A DNA stretch of 6,984 nucleotides from Treponema sp. (GTDB taxonomy: Bacteria; Spirochaetota; Spirochaetia; Treponematales; Breznakiellaceae), in contig JAISBK010000141.1 of the NCBI GenBank assembly GCA_031266255.1, positions 1 through 6,984 of the forward strand, read 5' to 3'. Below the pieces are notes generated by a model that did no database searches, was not told the DNA's origin, and saw only the letters and a list, made by a program, of their open reading frames with translations. A program made the position numbers and the translations under genes. Position 1 is the first letter of the stretch. The number at the start of each line of letters is the position of its first letter. Of this stretch, positions 5,476 through 6,984 are shown one piece after another.

Positions 5476-6153
5476 CTATAATGCTTCCCGGTCGTTTATG
5501 GTCCGGCTGCAATGTATTTCCAGGTTGCTGTTTCTCGCCCGTATCTGGTCGAGGAAGGCTTTTTCTTGGTGCTGATCTTTGAGCATAACAATGTAATGCA
5601 GTTCATATAAACTACCCAAATTAACGGTCCGTACCCGTTCAAGGTGTACTGTTTTGGTATACGCGGCAAATACATCGGCAAAGATCACCGTATAATCCTT
5701 ATCATCAGGGATGAGGATTTTGAGGTTCCGTACCTGAGTCCCCGCTTCTCCCAATCCGATGAAGGTAAATAAGACCAAGAGGCCGTTTATGATAAAAGTA
5801 AAAAGGAAGGCATAGCCCAGTGCACCGGTTCCCGTGGCAAGTCCTAAGGCCATGGCAAGAAAAATGCTGGTTATTTCTTTAGCGGTCCCGGCTACCGACC
5901 TAAACTTGACCAGGCTAAAGGCTCCCATCACCGCGATACCCGTACCCACCTGCCCGTTGACCAGGGTGATAATCAATTGAACGATCATCGGTAATAACGC
6001 CAGGGTTATGACCACATGGCGGTTGGATATCTGCCGGAAGGTATAGGCAGCAGCGGTAACAATACCGGCAAACAAAGAAGTGAACGTACAGCGGATGAGT
6101 ACCGTCATATCCAGGGGATTGAGGGTAAAAACATGAGAAAAGAAATCAGGCAT
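5476..6153 (-). CDS. DUF4956 membrane protein, likely partner of the VTC-domain enzyme
   Basis: From ATG 6153 this is a 225-residue membrane protein of the DUF4956 family, whose molecular function is not established. Hydrophobic segments lie at about 16-38, 47-66, 92-109 and 112-134. Between segments two and three is the family signature GTGIAVMGAFSLVKFRS followed by AGTAKEITSIFLAMALGLATG, rich in Gly and with conserved Arg/Lys next to the membrane. Residues 140-225 form a soluble alpha/beta domain (KILIPDDKDYTVIF ... ELHYIVMLKD ... EKAFLDQIRAR), probably cytoplasmic. AGGAG (6161-6165) 7 bases upstream supports this start over a longer frame from 6186. The gene overlaps the VTC-domain gene by 8 bases and precedes the CotH-family gene by 18, so the three are translated together. 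DUF4956 genes are commonly found beside VTC-domain genes. A role as membrane anchor or conduit for polyphosphate is inference. Confidence 0.85.
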   Translation of the reverse strand: MPDFFSHVFTLNPLDMTVLIRCTFTSLFAGIVTAAAYTFRQISNRHVVITLALLPMIVQLIITLVNGQVGTGIAVMGAFSLVKFRSVAGTAKEITSIFLAMALGLATGTGALGYAFLFTFIINGLLVLFTFIGLGEAGTQVRNLKILIPDDKDYTVIFADVFAAYTKTVHLERVRTVNLGSLYELHYIVMLKDQHQEKAFLDQIRARNSNLEIHCSRTINDREAL

Positions 6154-6853
6154 ACTGGGGCTCCTGCTTATAGATGAGCTGCTCAAAGGCCATCCGGTAT
6201 TTAGAATAGGAAACAGGAAAGAGGCTTAACTGGGTAAGGTACGTGCTGAGGAAAAGGGGTATGGATCTATCGGTTTTTATTTCCATAAGGAAGCGGTTTT
6301 CGTCCAAGAGCAGTGCGCCTGAAGGCCCGTGGGAGAAGTCGAGGTCCGAAGCCCGAAAACGAACCTGGGTGTCGAAGGTGATCCGTAGATTTGCCTGTTC
6401 CCTGCTCTGGAAGGCCAGACGCTCATAGGAGATAAGGCATTGGGGAATGGGTTGATAGTATGCGAGAAACCAGCGGATCTCATCGCATACCAGGGTATGG
6501 GTATCCCCTTTGAACTCAAGAGAAGCAGGGGTAAAAGGCAAGGAGATTCGTTGTTTATAGGTAATGCCCTGTAATTTCTTTTTTAATTCCCAATGGATTA
6601 TATCCCCGGCTTGGGGAATACCATAGGTACGGAGCCGCAATTTTTCTTTATAGGTAGATTTATCCGTAGATTTCCGGGCAATGGCAAAACTGGGGGTGTC
6701 ATAATACAGGGAATAAATAGTACTCAAGCCATAATCATCGGTATATGCATATTTCTTGAGTAGTTCCAAAACCGCATGATATTGAACGGAGGTGAGCAGA
6801 TATTTTTGTTCATACCGTTGAAAATACGCGGTAAGCCCTGGATGGTTTTCCAT
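6146..6853 (-). CDS. VTC-domain polyphosphate polymerase-like protein
   Basis: The VTC domain is the catalytic tunnel of yeast Vtc4, which makes polyphosphate from ATP. From ATG 6853 this 235-residue protein is essentially only that domain, with no SPX domain, signal or membrane helix, so it should be cytoplasmic. Family blocks in order: RYEQKYLL (13-20), YSLYYDT (47-53), YKEKLRLRTYG (68-78), HWELKKKLQGITYKQRISL (87-105), CLISYERLAF (139-148), LRITFDTQVRFR (156-167), FLMEIKTD (188-195) and PVSYSKYRMAFEQL (213-226). The Lys/Arg residues in these beta strands and E191/K193 fit the tunnel's phosphate and metal sites. AAGGAGGG (6858-6865) 5 bases from the ATG selects this start over GTG at 6868. 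The gene overlaps DUF4956 by 8 bases. Some family members may act as other phosphate or triphosphate enzymes, so the polymerase activity itself is inferred. Confidence 0.85.
   Translation of the reverse strand: MENHPGLTAYFQRYEQKYLLTSVQYHAVLELLKKYAYTDDYGLSTIYSLYYDTPSFAIARKSTDKSTYKEKLRLRTYGIPQAGDIIHWELKKKLQGITYKQRISLPFTPASLEFKGDTHTLVCDEIRWFLAYYQPIPQCLISYERLAFQSREQANLRITFDTQVRFRASDLDFSHGPSGALLLDENRFLMEIKTDRSIPLFLSTYLTQLSLFPVSYSKYRMAFEQLIYKQEPQYA
6161..6165 (-). promoter_or_regulatory. Shine-Dalgarno that fixes the DUF4956 start at 6153
   Basis: AGGAG on the minus strand lies within the last codons of the VTC-domain gene, 7 bases before ATG 6153-6151. The longer possible start at 6186 adds a Ser-rich tail of 11 residues and has no comparable site. 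Confidence 0.75.
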
Positions 6854-6857
6854 GTAG

Positions 6858-6865
6858 CCCTCCTT
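6858..6865 (-). promoter_or_regulatory. Shine-Dalgarno that fixes the VTC-domain gene start at 6853
   Basis: AAGGAGGG on the minus strand is followed after 4-5 bases by ATG 6853-6851. The GTG at 6868 would put this site inside the coding sequence. It touches the stop codon (6865-6867) of the possible upstream gene. Confidence 0.8.
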
Positions 6866-6954
6866 CACATACGCACCAGCGTCTTTGCATCTTGGATAAC
6901 GTGCTTAATCGAAGCAACAGAAATGTTAGAATGAAACGGTTCGCCCTCGTTACG
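6865..6954 (-). CDS. Possible 3' end of an upstream operon gene (partial)
   Basis: On the minus strand a 29-codon stretch is open from 6954 and ends at TGA 6865-6867, reading GEPFHSNISVASIKHV then IQDAKTLVRM. It looks like a protein C-terminus, and it stops 11 bases before the VTC-domain start, right at that gene's ribosome site, as expected inside an operon. It is cut by an in-frame TAG (6957-6955) next to an A6 run and the terminal poly-G, where sequence quality is doubtful. I do not recognise the protein. It could also be a leader region with no gene. Confidence 0.35.
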   Translation of the reverse strand, partial: RNEGEPFHSNISVASIKHVIQDAKTLVRM

Positions 6955-6964
6955 CTAAAAAATA

Positions 6965-6984
6965 GGGGGGGGGGGGGGGGGGGG
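6965..6984. repeat. Terminal 20-base poly-G run, probable artefact
   Basis: The last 20 bases are all G, at the exact end of the window. Two-colour Illumina chemistry reads no-signal cycles as G, so a poly-G tail at a contig end is usually an artefact. Real poly-G tracts that vary in length do exist in treponemes, but one lying exactly at the end is more likely technical. Confidence 0.9.

Overview
The window looks like a complete short contig or contig end from a Gram-negative-type (diderm) bacterium of moderate G+C content. I infer a spirochaete, probably Treponema or a relative. The basis is the combination of a LolA-like periplasmic carrier, a RodZ-like protein directly coupled to rimO, a CotH-family lipoprotein and a VTC/DUF4956 pair. 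This is a family-level impression, not a database result. The last 20 bases are a pure G run, which looks like a sequencing or assembly artefact at a contig end.

Layout, left to right. Positions 1-490 hold an unrecognised ORF (7-405, +) overlapped in another frame by what reads as the N-terminal remnant of an ISAs1/H-repeat family transposase (293-487, +). The remnant contains a long hairpin (403-465). Positions 488-760 are a G-poor, C-rich spacer with a 12-base direct repeat and no convincing gene. Positions 760-896 turn AT-rich and carry a plausible promoter for a rightward envelope/translation cluster. That cluster is a LolA-like carrier (897-1586), then a strong hairpin (1602-1641), then a RodZ-like HTH/membrane protein (1745-2869), then rimO (2866-4221). 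The last two share an ATGA overlap.

The right half is read leftward as one compact operon: a VTC-domain polyphosphate polymerase (6853-6146), a DUF4956 four-helix membrane protein (6153-5476) and a CotH-kinase-family lipoprotein (5457-4213). Spacings are an 8-base overlap and an 18-base gap, with a good Shine-Dalgarno before each gene. A short open stretch just upstream (6954-6865, -) may be the 3' end of a further operon gene. The cotH gene converges on rimO and overlaps it tail to tail by 9 bases.

How the genes may work together. The left cluster serves outer-membrane lipoprotein traffic, cell-shape scaffolding and ribosome modification. The right cluster is the most interesting part: a catalytic polyphosphate domain without its own membrane segment, next to a membrane protein that could anchor it or carry product, next to a surface or periplasmic CotH-like kinase. 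I read it as a split, bacterial VTC-like polyphosphate module. Individual domain calls are fairly secure; the joint function is inference.
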